NCBI GenBank assembly: GCA_949775045.1
Contig: OX459109.1
Location: forward strand, 3,975,975 to 4,039,974
Direction of reading: 5' to 3'
DNA from: Metridium senile
Lineage: Eukaryota > Cnidaria > Anthozoa > Actiniaria > Metridiidae
Length of the DNA stretch: 64,000 nucleotides
Made by a program: the position numbers and the translations under genes. The stretch's first letter is position 1; each line of letters begins with the position of its first letter. Positions 44,551-56,153 of this stretch are shown here, one piece after another. The notes under the pieces are model-generated. The model ran no database searches. It saw nothing but the letters and a program-made list of their open reading frames with translations, and was not told where the DNA came from.

Positions 44551-47500
44551 GCCAGGAAAGTTTCGGGACTTTGTGTATGAATCTGTGGGATTACTTCTGC
44601 ATTGTATACTTGATTTTCTTTATTTTAGATTCGGTCGGCCACCTTCATTCTGTAAAATAGGTCATTTTGTTGTATTATTTGTCCCAAATTAGCGATGTAT
44701 TTGCATATTTTAGCCTTTGTTGTATTTTTAACTTTTTAAAAAAATTATTTAATTTGTTCTCAGTTCATCGAATATTACAAGAGTAGGTTTGAGGCCATAT
44801 ACTACTATTTTTTATGTTCAAATCTTTAGCTTTCGTCGGGCACCGACATCATCAGAAGATCGAGTGGAAAAGATTGTACAAAATTTGCATAGTTATGCGA
44901 GTGTAGAATAAAAGTGTCAAAGCAATAGAGTTGGTCTAGTATTCTTTCTTTTGTTATGGATGACCCTCCTATTTTATTGTCCGTTGTTCGTTATCGTCTC
45001 GTATTCACTTGGGATTTAGCTTTTTAACATTCATAATACATTAATTAACAGCCTTTTGTGAATCTGTTCTTACATATCCGCCTTGTTACACAGAAGGCTT
45101 GCATTTCGAGATTTTCACGGTTTGATTCTTTTCAGTTCTTAAGTATTTTTCTTTTTCTTTGCACGATTTATTTCAATAGCCTTCAGTCTAAGGGACAATT
45201 ATACTCACTCTTAGCTTTTTTGTTTGTTCGTTGGGTGGGTAACACTATTAGACGATTTTTTCTTACCCCTTTTTGTAAAATCATTTCAATTAACTTTTTT
45301 TTTTCTGGACTTCCTGTGTAAGACTGTAATAGCTTTCGTGTAAAAAAGTGGCCAATTTCAACCTAACTTCCGTAAAGTGAGGTCGGCTGTAAGTGTATAT
45401 AGAATGAAAGACGCTCTACAGCTATAAAGGTTTAAAGGTCAACTAATATCTTTCCATTCCTTTGTTGTTGTTTTCAGTCTCATTTTTTACAAATTAACAT
45501 ATGCTTTATTGGAGTTCAAAACCCTTTTGATTGCGTTCAAAGAAGGTTAACTATCTCTCTGTTAGGCGTTTATAAAAAGGGAAAAAATAAACATAAAAAC
45601 ATTTGTATCATAAAGTTATCTATACTTTTTTTGTAGTGTTGTTTTGGTTTTCAACCGTGTTTTTTCTCACCGGTTTGTCGTGTCTATAGGTGCGGGCGTC
45701 TAATGCCTTTTATGCCCCTCGGGGTTGCCTAGGGCCGACATTCTCGGTGGGCTACGCCTTTTTCTTTTTGTCTTAATAAAAATATTTTTTAATGCATATA
45801 TTGCGCAATTATCCATCTTAATATAAAATACTTTTCTTGGGATATTTCAGTTTACTTAAGGCACCTCATGTCAAGCGTGTTAAGCTTGATTTCCCTGAAT
45901 TTGTTAATAAGCCTGTGAAAGATCGTAACTGGAAAGGCGAGCCCATCGAGTTTCTCGGCCCTAGGCCCCCGTCAGCTTGCTCAGTCTTGCGAGTATCGCA
46001 ATTTGTTGAAACCTACTACATTTTGTGCTAGGTGAACTTTAGTGATGTGAGCAGAAGCGAAAAATAAAAATAGAACAACAACAAGCGTTAATTACGTTTA
46101 GCACTCCTAGAGGATGAACTGCCACATTTGGTAATGCTTATTACTGTGGATCTATATCCTTGCCACGTGTTAAACCGCCCAAATTGTTAATTTGTGGATA
46201 GAAAGTCTCATCCCTTTTCCTGACTTCCCCTCGGATTTGCCGGGTTACTTCGTAAAGTTTCATTTTTTTTTTAAAAGCTTGTGCGATGATATGATAATAT
46301 CGACCTTGACCACATAGTTTTCACTGAGGAATACCCTGTAAACAAGAGGGTTTCTTGGTCTCGTATTTGTAGTTATTCTTTGTATATCTTTGTCCTCTGG
46401 TACTAAGGGCAGTTGGAAAAAAGTCAGCCATTGTTTGTTCTGGCCTAAAAAGGATGCTATTTACCCTACCCTTCGGATGGAAAGTGGGTGCTTATAAATA
46501 TCATTCTGCTGGTCTTCTCGCAACTAACTACATACGTTTATCGGGCGTTCTTGGTAGTCTAGCCAATATTTTGACGATCAGTATTTCGGCCATTTTGTGA
46601 CACTGCCCGGGTGTTAGTCAGAAGTTACAGCATATATTGTCACCCACATCCTAATCTTTCCAATTCATCTCCGTAAGGTTACATATACAAGGGTATATCA
46701 GTTATTCACGGCTAAGGGTGTTCGTTTTACCCTCAGTAGACATGTACAAAAATATAAGTCCCCGTTTAAAAGAGTAGAAATGCAAGAGAAGATCAATTTT
46801 AAAATACTACAAAATTACAACATCAAAACGACAACGTAATTCCTAATAGCGTCCTATGATAGGGATTTTCCAAAGGAACAGAATACCATATACATGCTGA
46901 CACGGGTATTTGCTTTGGTTTTAATGATGGCATATATACCCCCAATATACGTGAAAGCGTCCGGGGGCAAGAGCTAACGCTAATGATCTCTTAGGTCATT
47001 CGATTGGTCTATAAATCCAGTACAATATAGCTTCAATGCTCTTAGTTTTTGATTTATGACAGAAAGTTTCAATTACACGTAAAAATTTAGAGTTATTTGA
47101 CTTTAACTCCAATTTATTTTTGAACCAAATAAAATATCACACGATCTGATTAACAGCTATTTGTGGATTAACATTATGCAGAAATGTTGACAATAAAGTA
47201 AAACGCGTTGCTACATTACCCTATCAAACGCAGTCAATCGGAGATACCAACGTTTGAGTTCAGAGTACTCAAACCCATTGGATACAACATTGTGACTACA
47301 AAATTAAAGCTATATATCCGTATTCTATCGTTATTTAGCTTTAAAATGATGTATAATATGTGTGGAAAAAAAAAATCGATTCGATGCGCTAGTGATTTTT
47401 TTTTTTTTAATGAGAGACCCAGTTTGACCCCGCGAAGGGTTACAGTAACCCTAATTGACGCACGTGTACTTCTTGGACAGTCATAACGTCGCGGCATTTC

Positions 47501-47740
47501 TGGTAGCCTATGCACCCTAGTCAAAAGGCGTTACAATAAAGATACCTTGTTTAATCATTTTTGCAAAACACCATTGCTTTTGTTAGAAAATGCAGCGAAA
47601 GTAGTAAAATTTAAATAAAGTAACTAAAAATTATAAAAAGCTTTGGAAATAGAAAGATTCGACTAAAAATGTGCACTTTTGCCCTTCGAGCCTCGCTATA
47701 ACGCTTTTGGTACATTTCAAATGCTGATTACTCTGCAGTG
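44551..47740. other. Degenerate, possibly retroelement-derived interior
   Basis: No domain could be named. 45837-46031 has an open frame (HVKRVKLDFPEFVNKPVKDR and EPIEFLGPRPP) with higher GC than its surroundings and a TTTCAG acceptor, but no family match. The stretch lies between two copies of the TGTGCAACC repeat 6.6 kb apart, so it may be the decayed interior of a terminal-repeat retroelement. Low certainty. Confidence 0.3.
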
Positions 47741-47745
47741 ATTTA

Positions 47746-48624
47746 TAATATACAAATTAGGTAATACCTAATAGCGGAGCTCCCAGTTTAAATTTTTCTC
47801 ACAACATCAATATGTGCATGTAAATAGTTTTTGTCCACGAGCCATGCCCAATCTAAACTGCAAATATTTTAATTATGTAACTGCAAAAAACAACTACAAA
47901 ATCACAGATAGATGGAGCGGACTTTTGATTTTATTAAATTATTTATACTTTATGTGCAAAGAAAGCTTAGAATTTTAAATTCGATCCAAAAACTGTCTCT
48001 CAAAAACTTAAATAGATAATCTTGAACTTAGTTATCGGTGTTTATTTCCCTGAGGTTTTCTTCGTTTCAATGACATGAATAATATTTTGATGAGTACACA
48101 TGTATGTACTTGAGTTTTGATGAATCAAACATAGTCAACTGCAACAATAGTCAAGGTTGAAAATCCATAAATAAACTGTACTGAGTGAATCGATTTAAAC
48201 ACAGTTTGGACTAAAGTCGCTTCTTTTTCAATTCTTTTAAATTGCTGTAGTTTTTATTCATCCACGAATTTATTCAAGTCGCGTTTTCTCGATCTTTTGG
48301 AATCAGTATTTTGCTTTTCTTTAGTAAAATGTCTTCGTGTTTGGGTCCTTCAAGTTTATTTTATTCTTTATTCAAACCTCTTTTTGTTTTTTTCGATGTT
48401 CATCTTTCTCATTTGATATTTCGAATTAATGAAAGCTCTGCTATTAATTAGCAAGTAGTATTTTGTTGTTTGACTTTTTTTTGTCGATATAAAAGAAAAA
48501 ATGTCCATCTAAGGCGCGAGCGTCCCTTTCGTTCCCGCCAAATGTAACAGCCAATTAGCATCGCGATTGGCACGGACGCCTGATGTATGCTTGGGATTCG
48601 TGTATTTAGTATGGTGCTCCGCTA
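47746..48624. repeat. TAGCGGAGC-ended repeat, copy 2 (uninterrupted)
   Basis: Starts TAATATACAAATTAGG, TAGCGGAGCTCCCAGTTT and ends AGTATGGTGCTCCGCTATAA. About 880 bp. It defines the full extent of the family; copy 1 is split between 5613-5700 and 8230-9224. No ORF of note. Confidence 0.7.
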
Positions 48625-50329
48625 TAATCTGACAACAGAACTCTATCAAATTGCTACATGCTTCATTTAGATTTCTACGATCATTCCTGAGGCTACTACT
48701 TCTTTAAAACATATGGACATTCAGGCTTTGGAACCGTGTTTTAGTTTCATACACTGATTCTTGTGTTTCACTGGTGTACGAAAGTGTATCGTTCTGTAAA
48801 GTTAAAATAAAGTTATATAAAGTTATCTTCTATCCAGAAGTGTATTTGAAATATGCAGATCATTGGTGTCATTGTTTGCTTTTTGGTCACATAGCCCTTT
48901 ATGACATAATAAATATAATGTTAGGTCTCTTTCGTTTCTTTTTCCTTTAGCCACACTTTCCTTAAGAACATGTCCTTCAAGGTGTCTCGATACAGTTTTG
49001 AGATAAAATTACCGAGCAATTTCAACCTGCTCTTTGATAATATTCTATTCATCCAACTTTTCTGGAATTTTCCCCACAGGTTATCCTTCTATAGTATCGA
49101 TCCAAAAAGATAAAAAGTAAAATTACAACAATCTCGATACACTGTTTAGTTCCGTTAGACTATGACAAAATATCACATTAAAAAATATATATACATATAT
49201 ATATATGTTAGAGTTTAAAAAGATCGTGCAACCATTTCTAGTCAGTTTAAAATATTAAATATCGCACTAGAGGATTAACTATTAAACAAATAAATTTGCT
49301 TTAAAAGCATGCAAAAGTTTAAAGCTTTAACTCTTGTTTCAAAACCGTAAAGCTTTGTTAAAAGACTCTCGTGTTGTGGAGTGCGATTTAGAATTTCCTA
49401 TTTTTCATACCAAGAACAGTAAACTCTTATGCCCTACATAATATGCTTCGTTTCTTTGAATTATATACAAAAAGATTGCAACTAGAAAGCTCAGGCTATC
49501 AAGGTAACCCGGTAGTGCAACACTCAATCACGGTTTATCAAAAAAATTAAATCAGGCAAACTCCTTGTTTGTAGACATTTTTGCTTGCTCTATTCTACGA
49601 CTTTTCACTTTATTGGTGATTGTTTTCCTGGAACGTTTTATCTACAATCGCGAATTCCTTACGTTTAGTACTCTCCGTTGGAAGGCTTAAAAACGATGCA
49701 GAGTTGTTGAAATTTGCGTTTCAGTAACTTTCCGTTGCAAGAATAGAATAGTAATCCCTGTCCGTCGCAAGTCCAACCCAGCCTTTAGTCTAGTCGCGAA
49801 CCTGTGTTACTGATTACTTTCCTCTCTCCAATGCCTTAAGGTTTCGTTATACTATGTCTGATTCGGTTTCTTGTTCTGCTCGTCTTTACTCACACAGTGG
49901 TATGAAAGTTGAACATTTTTTTGCATCAGGCAGTGTAATCTAGGTTTCATTCCTACCTGGCTATAGACAGCGAATATACGATGGCGTGACAGCTTATAGC
50001 TTTAGGAGTTTACTGCTCGCCATACTGGCTGGAAGTCTACACGTGCATTATTATACACCAAAGTAAATACAGTTTTGGGATGGTTCACAAGCAACCAGAG
50101 AATCTCTGTGGCGTTAACCTAGACAAGTAGCAGCTCGTGAAAAGCTCAGTACAGAGTTTAAGGAGGAAAATACGTTAATGCGTCTTACTCCTGCATTGAT
50201 GACTCAAGTCTATTTCTAAGTTATGGGGTTTAAGAAAGGGGTTTTAGTATAATAAGTTACGGGAATAAAATATGTAAGATTAGTCGAGGGTCGCTGATGA
50301 CATATCGAGTCAGCGTCACCAAGGACTCG
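48625..50329. other. No recognised gene
   Basis: Contains a short (TA)n stretch near 49190-49207. No supported exon. Confidence 0.4.
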
Positions 50330-50712
50330 TACCCTTCCCATAACTCTTTTGTCCGTAAGCCTTTGTGAAGCATTGTTGCACATTGAATAAATTACTATTC
50401 GATGTGCAACCATGCGTAACAAAGGGTATATAAAGGGAGAAACAATGATAACTCAACAATCGTCGGTCGAGTAGTGAAACTCAGAAAGACGGGGATAAAC
50501 ACATCCATTGATGGGTATCTGAATTGGAAATTAGCTTAGGATTGGGGATGGTTCAACAATAGCCCGACAGGCATTCTTTCATGTTTCCCTCCTCCCACCC
50601 TAGTTCATGATTATGCGCTTCATGCTTCATATCCTGCGGACTCGTACCCTTCCCATAACTCTTTTGTCCGTAAGCCTTTGTGAAGCATTGTTGCACATTG
50701 AATAAATTACTA
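50330..50712. repeat. LTR-like block with split direct repeats
   Basis: A 297-bp unit (50401-50697) starts TGTGCAAC and ends GTTGCACA, has TATATAAAG near its start and an AATAAA just after its end. The last 70 bp of that unit plus TTGAATAAATTACTAT are also present immediately before it (50330-50396). The start of the unit also occurs at 43790-43878. The order A ... B A B recalls the split direct repeats of Ngaro/PAT-type DIRS elements. A plain LTR-LTR junction is the alternative. Confidence 0.55.
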
Positions 50713-51290
50713 TACTCTTACCTGGGGTATACCCCGTATAAGTCAATAACTAGTCAACTCTACGTTTTCAATAACAAAGCCATTAGAATCATGACCTTTT
50801 CTTATTTTTGGTTTCATGTGTCCTCCAACCTATTAATCTTTAAAAATTATCCAGTTTAATGACATTGTATTCACACAAGTTGCAACTTTTATTTGTGATT
50901 ACCATACAACTTTCTTCCAAACAATTTCTGATGTCCATCGTTATAGCACTTGCCACGCCAGAATCAATTTTTTTCTCCTAGTCAGCACTAATTATATGTT
51001 AAATCGTACTTCAAATTTAGCAGAATAACGATCTGGAATTTACTCGATGACTCCATAAAACTACTACCTCGAAAATTATTTATCAAAATAATAAATTAAC
51101 TCTGCTTTTCAGCATATCTGTAATTTTTAGCAATTGCCTTTTCTCGCGTTCGTTTGTATGTGAATTGAAAAAAAATAAAAACATTTCGATTTACATGTAA
51201 ATTTGTCATGCAAACTTAAATATCAACAATTTTTGTTTTTTTAATGAGAAGGCTTTGCAAATTTTTTTAAGCCGTTTTTTGATAATAAAC
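50713..51290. other. No recognised gene
   Basis: Includes TACCTGGGGTATACCCCGTA, a short palindrome. Otherwise AT-rich spacer before copy G. Confidence 0.4.
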
Positions 51291-51396
51291 TTCATATCAT
51301 GTTGCCACCGTGTGTGTGTCTGTCTATACAGTATACAACAGTTTGCGCGCTCTCACTTGTAAAATATTTTTTACCAACTTCGTATTTTCTCGCCAG

Positions 51397-51953
51397 TATT
51401 ACCACTACACCAATAAAGAGGGGGCATATGGAATTGCAGGAACTGATACAATCAAGGCTAGCGATCCTTACATTGCAGATGCAGTAAAAGGGAGAGGTAT
51501 TTATTGAATTTAATTTTTTCTCAATATAATCTTATCAAAATAATATTGGTTGATATATGAATTGGGTAAAACATTGATGCAAACTGCATGTGTTTGACAG
51601 GAACCCGAAAGACTATCGCAAAACTAAAAATCGTATTTGCATGCAAATGCTCCATATATCAGTTTTGATGCCTGACACATACTTTTTCACTGTTAGGTGT
51701 ATATTTTACCAAACTTGGCCCAAATAATTCGGATAAAGTTCTTCTCAAGAATAATTATGGTTGGAACTTGACAAAGGAAGGGGATCGAAAGAACGTTAGC
51801 CATTACGTTAAAATAACAGTTCCTAGCGATAAAGCCGGAGAATTTAAAGATGTTGGCGGATCATCGGACCGTGATGTGCATTTATATGAAGACGGTGATA
51901 TTGATATCACGGAGTTTGATGGCAAAGTTGAAAAAAGGAAATCGGTCAAATGA
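51397..51953 (+). CDS. HYD1-like ADP-ribosyltransferase-domain protein, copy G (partial model)
   Basis: Exons 2 (51397-51496) and 3 (51697-51953) are open with correct splice sites (CTCGCCAG acceptor, AGAG|GTATTT donor, TGTTAG acceptor) and end at TGA. They give about 118 residues, including YYHYTNKEGAYGI, DTIKASD, then VYFTKLGPNNSDKVLL, DRKNVSHYVKITVP, DVHLYEDGDIDITEFDGKV. It is the closest relative of copy E/F; the surrounding 1.9 kb is a segmental duplicate of 38.9-40.7 kb. No start exon was found nearby: the closest upstream first-exon module (41658-41745) lacks an ATG and lies almost 10 kb away. It may be expressed through a distant promoter or be an unexpressed duplicate. Confidence 0.6.
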
Positions 51954-52070
51954 TCATTGCAGCTAGCTTATTCTTTTAATCAACCTAGTCCTTACGATTT
52001 TCTTAATAATTGTAGTACGTTGTGCATGCCATATCTGTAACACCAAGCTTTTTGCTATTGTAGAAGAGTA

Positions 52071-52539
52071 TACACCTAATTGAAAAAACGATGTCATGTT
52101 TGAAACGTAAATCATAGATCGTAGATGAAGTGGAGACTAAAGTTCTGGATGGGATGTTAACAAAACAAAACACTTTCAATACTGACAGTGTAGAATGCAC
52201 CAGCATGGTAATTAAAGACAAATCTTATACGTATCTGTATACACCTAATTGGAAAAACGATGTCATGTTTGAAACGTAAATCATAGATCATAGATTGTAG
52301 ATCGTAGATAATAGAAGTAGAGACTGAAGTTGTGGATGTGATTTTAACAAAACAAAACACTTTCAATACCACTCCAACAGTCTCGGTCTTCATATAGAAT
52401 GCACCAGCATGGTACTTACATGTAAAGACAAATCTGATGCATACCTTTCATTAAAATCCCATTCACTACTTCGTTCCCGCTTCTATAATCTACGATCTAT
52501 ATTCTAAATACACGATAATGTTATTTTCAATTCGATATA
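52071..52539. mobile_element. TACACCTAAT MITE, paralogous copy
   Basis: Same insertion site as 39821-40249 (ATTGTAGAAGAGTA flank). The right end has decayed (AATTCGATATATA). It holds a second internal start TATACACCTAATTGGA at 52239, a partial tandem duplication. Confidence 0.75.
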
Positions 52540-52786
52540 TAATGCCATAGCTGCCATGTTGATGGAATCTTCCTTGATTTTCAAAATCACATGGACACCG
52601 AATATCAAAAGGCGTTTTTTTACTACTGTCAATCAAAAATATCGCGACAATATATTTTTGATTGATAGAATCAAAAAACGCCTTTTGCACGTTGTTATTT
52701 TGACTTTGGGCTCGATTAATTAAGGGAATTACAGTAACAAAAGACGCATCTGCAGTCTAAGTGTAGTTATCTTAAATAGTTGATTA

Positions 52787-52966
52787 GAGTGGTTTTCATT
52801 AACCCGTGAAACACACTTTAGCGTAATATGCTTTATTACACTTTATTACACTTTAACTCTAACTTTGTGTTTTATAATCATTTGTTCAATATCACTATTA
52901 CACATTAATACACTTAATTACTCTTTCTCTATTACACTTTGTTTCACGGGTTAATGAAAACCACTC
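52787..52966. mobile_element. GAGTGGTTTTCATTAACCCG MITE (180 bp), TA target
   Basis: Inverted ends GAGTGGTTTTCATTAACCCG and mirror; TA at 52785-52786 and 52967-52968. The paralogous locus at 40498-40510 (GTTGATTATCACA) lacks it, giving an empty site. Confidence 0.88.
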
Positions 52967-53257
52967 TATCACAAGTTTGATTGTAATGATGTAGAGTGCT
53001 TGCATTATTATAGTAACAATAATTGTATTAAATAGTACTAATTTATATTCCCTTGTTCTCCTTGTACGTTTGTTATTAATTGTTTGATTAAAATGCAAAT
53101 ATTATACTCGTAAAACATTAGTACATGAATGTCTCAACTTTTTATAGCTCATTATCTTTAAATTAAGGCTATGACAATTTGTTGAAACAAGGGTTTGTCA
53201 TGCTTGTTTGTGAGATACAGCTATTGACGTTTGTAAAGAAATGTATGGGAAATGTCA

Positions 53258-53284
53258 AAAACCGGACAACTTGTCCGGTTTTCC
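53258..53284. repeat. Short palindrome AAAACCGGACAA/TTGTCCGGTTTT
   Basis: 12-bp arms around a single base. No terminator or promoter role can be claimed. Confidence 0.6.
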
Positions 53285-53520
53285 TTACATTTCTTCATAA
53301 ATTTTCAACTTTTGAATGGCTGTATTTCACACAATATTAAACCAATCAACACCAAACTTCAGGATTTTGTAAAGCTTGACAAGGTTTCTTTGATTATGTA
53401 AATCAAATCTTGTTTAACAAAGTTTAAGGCAATTCACCCCAGCCCCTAGCTAAGTTTAACGGCTTTAAATCCGGCAATGTCCTTCAAAAAGTCTATAGTA
53501 TAGAGAATACTACTGACATT

Positions 53521-53649
53521 GAAAGTGCGCGCGTACGGAATTTACGTACGAGTTGGCCGTATCAGTAATTAAACGAGCGAGGCTTTGCGAGCGAGTGAGA
53601 TTTCTGATACGGCCAACGAGTGCGTAAAAATTTGTACGCGCGCACTTTC
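53521..53649. mobile_element. GAAAGTGCGCGCGTAC foldback
   Basis: 129 bp bounded by GAAAGTGCGCGCGTAC and mirror; inner GTTGGCCGTATCAG / CTGATACGGCCAAC. GC-rich compared with its surroundings. Inserted within the duplicated promoter segment. Confidence 0.75.
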
Positions 53650-54084
53650 CATGTACTATTTACTTTGTTACTCAGCAATTTTATATCAATTTTTTATAAT
53701 TTTTTACCTCAATGTCTTTTCCTTCATGTTTTTGTTATCGAGATTCTTTACGGTAATCCTCCGGTGAATTTCAAAGTTTACAAATCATTCTGGCTCCATT
53801 TTTTTTACTTTTTTATCGCTTTTTGTGGAGTTTAGGTCAACTAAACAACACTTGCTAAATGAGCGAAGGAAGCTGAATGAAAAAGAAAGCGAGCGCCCGT
53901 CAAACAAACCACGACATGGCGGGAATTTCCCCGCCGTGAAAAACATCGTACGCGGCCTGTGATTAGACGTATCGTTTTTCTCACACGTGAAAAACATCGT
54001 ACGCTAGCTCTGGTTGGTCAGAGTTTATTTACGAACGACAATTTACAATATGGCTTTACAGTGAATATAACTCAGTATGTATAT

Positions 54085-54215
54085 AATAAAGACTTATACG
54101 CCATTCAACGTCTTGAGACTGGACAGTTTATAGCGGATCAACGCGGGGCGACTAAAGCTTCTGTTTCTTATTGAAAAGAAGTCAAAACAACTTTAATTTT
54201 GCTGTACAAAGGTAA
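54085..54215 (+). promoter_or_regulatory. Orphan HYD1-like promoter and non-coding first exon
   Basis: Nearly identical to 41658-41745 (GACAGTTTATAGCGGATCAA, AAGCTTCTGTTTCTTATTG, CTGTACAAAG|GTAAGG) with a TATA-like GTATGTATATAATAAAG at about 54076. No ATG before the donor. The following intron-like sequence (54216-55090) is paralogous to 41746-43020. No HYD1-like exons follow in the window before the next module. Confidence 0.5.
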
Positions 54216-54244
54216 GGTTAGATATTTTTCCTTTTTGAAGCATA

Positions 54245-54392
54245 CACACAAAAAAAAGTATATAAGACAACCATCATCCAGTCTACACCATCGCCTCAGT
54301 GATGAAGACTAGCAGATTGCAGTCGAAACGTCGCGGTATTTCTACCAATGACCTCAATCGTGAGACAATTGATCAAGTATCCTTTTAATACA
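54245..54392. mobile_element. Insertion absent from paralogous segment
   Basis: Relative to 41778, about 150 bp containing GCAGTCGAAACGTCGCGGTA and CATCGCCTCAGTGATGAAGA is inserted here. Similar GACGTTTCGA-GACATCA sequences lie at 44830-44870 and 60037-60070, so it is a dispersed repeat. Confidence 0.6.
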
Positions 54393-55117
54393 CAATTTAT
54401 TCAGATTGAATTTGTTCGAGTATTATTAGTGTCGACTGGCGACATAATCTTCGAAATTTAATCAATTCTTTCAAGGTTTTCATTGAAGACTTTTTAAAAT
54501 TGAGTAAAACTTTCACGAAAACTAACATCAATTCAAAATGAAAATGAAAATTCTTTTAAAGTGTTAGTTACTTTAAACATATGCCAAGTAACGTGTGTGC
54601 TTTTGGGGGAACCCCCTTATCAAGACGACCTTGTTTCTATATGTGTTACATTGCTCACGTGACTACAAATGTCAATTACAATACGAATTACAACTTCTTC
54701 ATTTAATACTAAAGCATTACTTGCTAACATATATAAATATTACAATATTTGTTGCTTAAGTCTTGGTTCGAATTCTAATCTACTCTAATTTACAAAATGA
54801 AAACGGACTCGTGCTGTTAGGGGATTCCCCTTATCAAAACGACCTTGGTTCTGTACGTGTTACATTGCTCACGTGACTACAAATGTCAATTACAATACGA
54901 ATTACAACTTCGTCATCTAATACAAGTTTTACTTGCTAACATATTATTCTTGGTTCGAATTCTAATTTATATCCAGCTACAAAGTAACAGTCACAAAATC
55001 GTGATGCGCGCCATTTTTCATTAAAACTTGAAAAAAGGTTTAGGCGCTAGACTAGCTGTTTTAAAAATAAATTAAAATTAAAATATCTATCATACTTACG
55101 CTTTTTTGTCTTTTTGT

Positions 55118-55816
55118 ATGTTCAACGACATTATAACGAGCGCGCTGAGCTGGGATTTTCCCGCTTTTCAAGCCAATCAAGGTTGTAAAGCTCAATCAAC
55201 TTCCGTTTTTGTTAGTTTCGGGGAAATAACATATTGTTGCCCTTTGAAAGGAAACGTGTTCACGTGATACCCTCTCGCCCAATCAGAGTACGAGAAAAAT
55301 TAGCTTTGACAGTTAGTAATGTAACGAGATTAGCTCTCGTGACTCTGCGTGACAATAAGTTCCGGTACGTGTCTATAATCGGCGCTCCCTGACGTTACTT
55401 CGCTATCCGATTACGGGATGCGTACGTGTACAGTAATTATGTAATATTCTGGATCTTTCTTTACGTGGGCGTGTTCCTTACTTGTAACTAGAATTAACCT
55501 ACGTGTGTATAGGCGTAGACATGACGTGTGTAACTAATTTAGTCTTAGAATTGTAATAAATAGAGCACAAATTGTACTACTTAGTTAGTTCAGTCCGGAG
55601 TTGGAAACACGGTCAATCAATAAACAGCCTTATAGTACCGATTCTAGTCGTACTCTTGACTTCGCCTCGCCGAACCCATTCAACGGTCCGTTACAGTATA
55701 TAACAGCTCACTTTTCGTCGTTCTTCGTCTCTTGAGACCGGTACGTTTCAGTATACGAAACCATCGTTGGATGAAGCTTCAGTTTCTTAATTTCATCTGA
55801 AAGATTTCAAAACATC
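55118..55816 (+). promoter_or_regulatory. Promoter of HYD1-like copy H, invaded by an LTR
   Basis: Matches copies D and E (GAGCTGGGATTTTCCCGCTT, CCTCTCGCCCAATCAGAGTA, then TATA box TATATAAC at 55697, leader with GAGACCGG). A 98-bp insertion lies after CCCGCTTTTC, and a 376-bp LTR-like insert ends directly before the TATA box. Confidence 0.65.
55320..55695. mobile_element. Solo LTR-like insertion
   Basis: Starts TGTAACGAG and ends CGGTCCGTTACA (TG...CA with 7-bp inverted tips). Contains AATAAATAGAGC and CAATCAATAAACAGCC. Flanks GTAA / GTAT suggest a 4-bp duplication with one change. It lies between the CCAAT-like block and the TATA box of the copy H promoter. Confidence 0.6.
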
Positions 55817-55828
55817 ATGAGTGTTAAG
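55817..55828 (+). CDS. First exon of HYD1-like copy H (rest not in window)
   Basis: ATG AGT GTT AAG followed by the donor GTAAGAATGAATAT, identical in layout to exon 1 of copy E and preceded by the same leader. Intron-1 sequence up to about 56100 is paralogous to 35773-36090. No exon 2 or 3 follows before 64000, so either the gene runs out of the window or it is a truncated duplicate. Confidence 0.5.
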
Positions 55829-56153
55829 GTAAGAATGAATATTTCTCGTTTTCAAACCATAATAATTTATTCAGAGTTAATTTCACAAACGATAATCTTC
55901 GACTGATTCAACCCAGTCTTGTAACAAAATTATTCGGAGCAAACTAGCTCTAATAACTATACACTAAACCTTATAAATGATAATAACGTAATAGTAAAAT
56001 CGTAAAATTACGTAAAAGAATCATGATAAACAAACTAGATTTAAAGTGAAATCGAAAATCAAAATAAGAGTTGCTGAATTTTTAGTTACCAATAACCTGA
56101 GCACATTAATAATAATAAGAGGTTATTAACCGAGCGCGAGGTTAATAACTCGT

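Noticed and set aside
45837..46031. Candidate host exon HVKRVKLDFPEFVNKP
   Set aside because: Acceptor present but no donor or family, and it lies in a probable decayed retroelement; kept only as part of a region note.
53959..54174. 71-codon frame crossing the orphan first exon at 54.1 kb
   Set aside because: It runs through a promoter/leader region and stops just before the donor; the paralogous leader at 41.7 kb does not preserve it.
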